Both the position numbers and the translations under genes were made by a program. Positions 63,625-64,000 of a DNA stretch of 64,000 nt are shown one piece after another. Under the pieces are notes generated by a model. It saw only the letters and a program-made list of their open reading frames with translations. It was not told the DNA's origin and made no database searches. Source of the DNA: Strongyloides papillosus (lineage: Eukaryota; Nematoda; Chromadorea; Rhabditida; Strongyloididae); assembly GCA_005656395.1 (NCBI GenBank), contig SRSI01000011.1, forward strand, positions 186,001 to 250,000, given 5' to 3'. The number at the start of each line of letters is the position of its first letter. Position 1 is the stretch's first letter.

Positions 63625-64000
63625 TTATAATTTATTAGTACTATCAATGGGAAATTTATATCCAAATTCAATAAAATCGTCATAATAGATAATATAAAGA
63701 AGTTTCAAAAGGTATGGGTTATTAAATAAAGTTTTTCTTTGTTTCTCAAGAATAGTTGTTCCATTTGTCGAATGAAAACTTTTTGAATGATTAAGTTCCC
63801 ATTTTATATATTCTATTTTATTCTCTGGTACATTTCGTGACCGTAAAATGTCAATTAATTGTGAATAAAATTTTATTTTGTTCATAGATTCATAGTTTAC
63901 TTTTATATAGTGCTTTTTATGTTTATTATATTGACATAGCCTAAAAAATACTTCATACTTGTAATGTTGAAACTAACCATGTTTGAGGGAAAAAGTGATA
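63625..64000 (-). CDS. Carbohydrate sulfotransferase family, C-terminal part (gene runs off the right edge)
   Basis: Golgi enzymes that move sulfate from PAPS to sugars. Seen are the end of one exon (64000-63978) and a last exon (63940-63625) joined in phase 2 across a 37 nt intron (GTTAGT...TTTTAG). The join makes YHFFPQTW-LCQYNKHKK, the HF-PQ-W-C signature common in the nematode branch of this family. The C-terminal part follows: SKSFHSTNGTTILEKQRK, NPYLLKLLYIIYYDDFIEFG and YKFP. About 111 residues are visible and the frame ends at a TAA. The PAPS-binding 5' and 3' loops lie outside the window, so activity and substrate cannot be judged. The in-frame ATG at 63885 is internal, not the start. 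Confidence 0.75.

Noticed and set aside
1..64000. CRISPR arrays, insertion sequences, phage or operator-type bacterial features
   Set aside because: Spliced animal genes, a Pol III tRNA and short introns show nuclear eukaryotic DNA; no regularly spaced repeats were seen.

Overview
This is nuclear DNA from a very AT-rich nematode (by eye roughly four-fifths A+T). Many introns are only 44-52 nt with GTAAG/GTAAT donors and TTTTAG/TTTCAG acceptors. Several start codons lie a few bases after an acceptor-like motif, as expected for spliced-leader trans-splicing. The families are animal and partly nematode-typical (a hedgehog-related 'ground-like' protein, a 7TM receptor fused to a globin). Base composition and intron size point to Strongyloides or a close relative; that genus call is inference.

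Layout, left to right. 1-283: 5' end of a beta-tubulin gene (minus). 2062-3515: three small secreted proteins in a row (plus), the first a ground-like (grl) protein. 3606-7885: tripeptidyl-peptidase II (minus). It is divergent from 8512-9835, the DP partner of E2F, which is followed closely by a one-finger U1/C2H2-type protein (10091-11273), possibly as an operon. 12408-12488: tRNA-Leu(UAG). 14532-16632: an ADAM-like membrane protein whose zinc-protease motif is gone. 16633-24518: a long empty stretch. 24519-32034: a diacylglycerol kinase theta (dgk-1 type) with two alternative last exons and a piggyBac-like MITE in one intron. 35474-36905: a peptide-type GPCR. 41332-48097: a membrane-anchored synaptotagmin. 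48437-56398 (minus): amnionless, with a 6.5 kb first intron that holds, on the opposite strand, a GPCR-globin chimera (53780-55762). 56747-57761 (minus): a synaptotagmin without a membrane anchor. 61242-62638 (minus): an SLC17-like transporter. 63625-64000 (minus): 3' end of a carbohydrate sulfotransferase gene.

Several genes have neuronal signalling relatives: DGK-theta (dampens diacylglycerol signalling and transmitter release in C. elegans), two synaptotagmins, two related neuropeptide-type GPCRs and an SLC17 carrier. I see no evidence that they are co-regulated; the proximity may be chance.

The most interesting locus is 48437-56398. There a receptor homologous in architecture to C. elegans GLB-33 (7TM plus C-terminal globin) lies antisense inside the first intron of amnionless. 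Its globin keeps the proximal histidine, appears to have valine at the distal E7 site, and carries an insertion of about 55 residues between the C and E helices.

Exon joins were chosen by reading phase, splice-site sequence and family alignment from memory. No transcript or database evidence was available.
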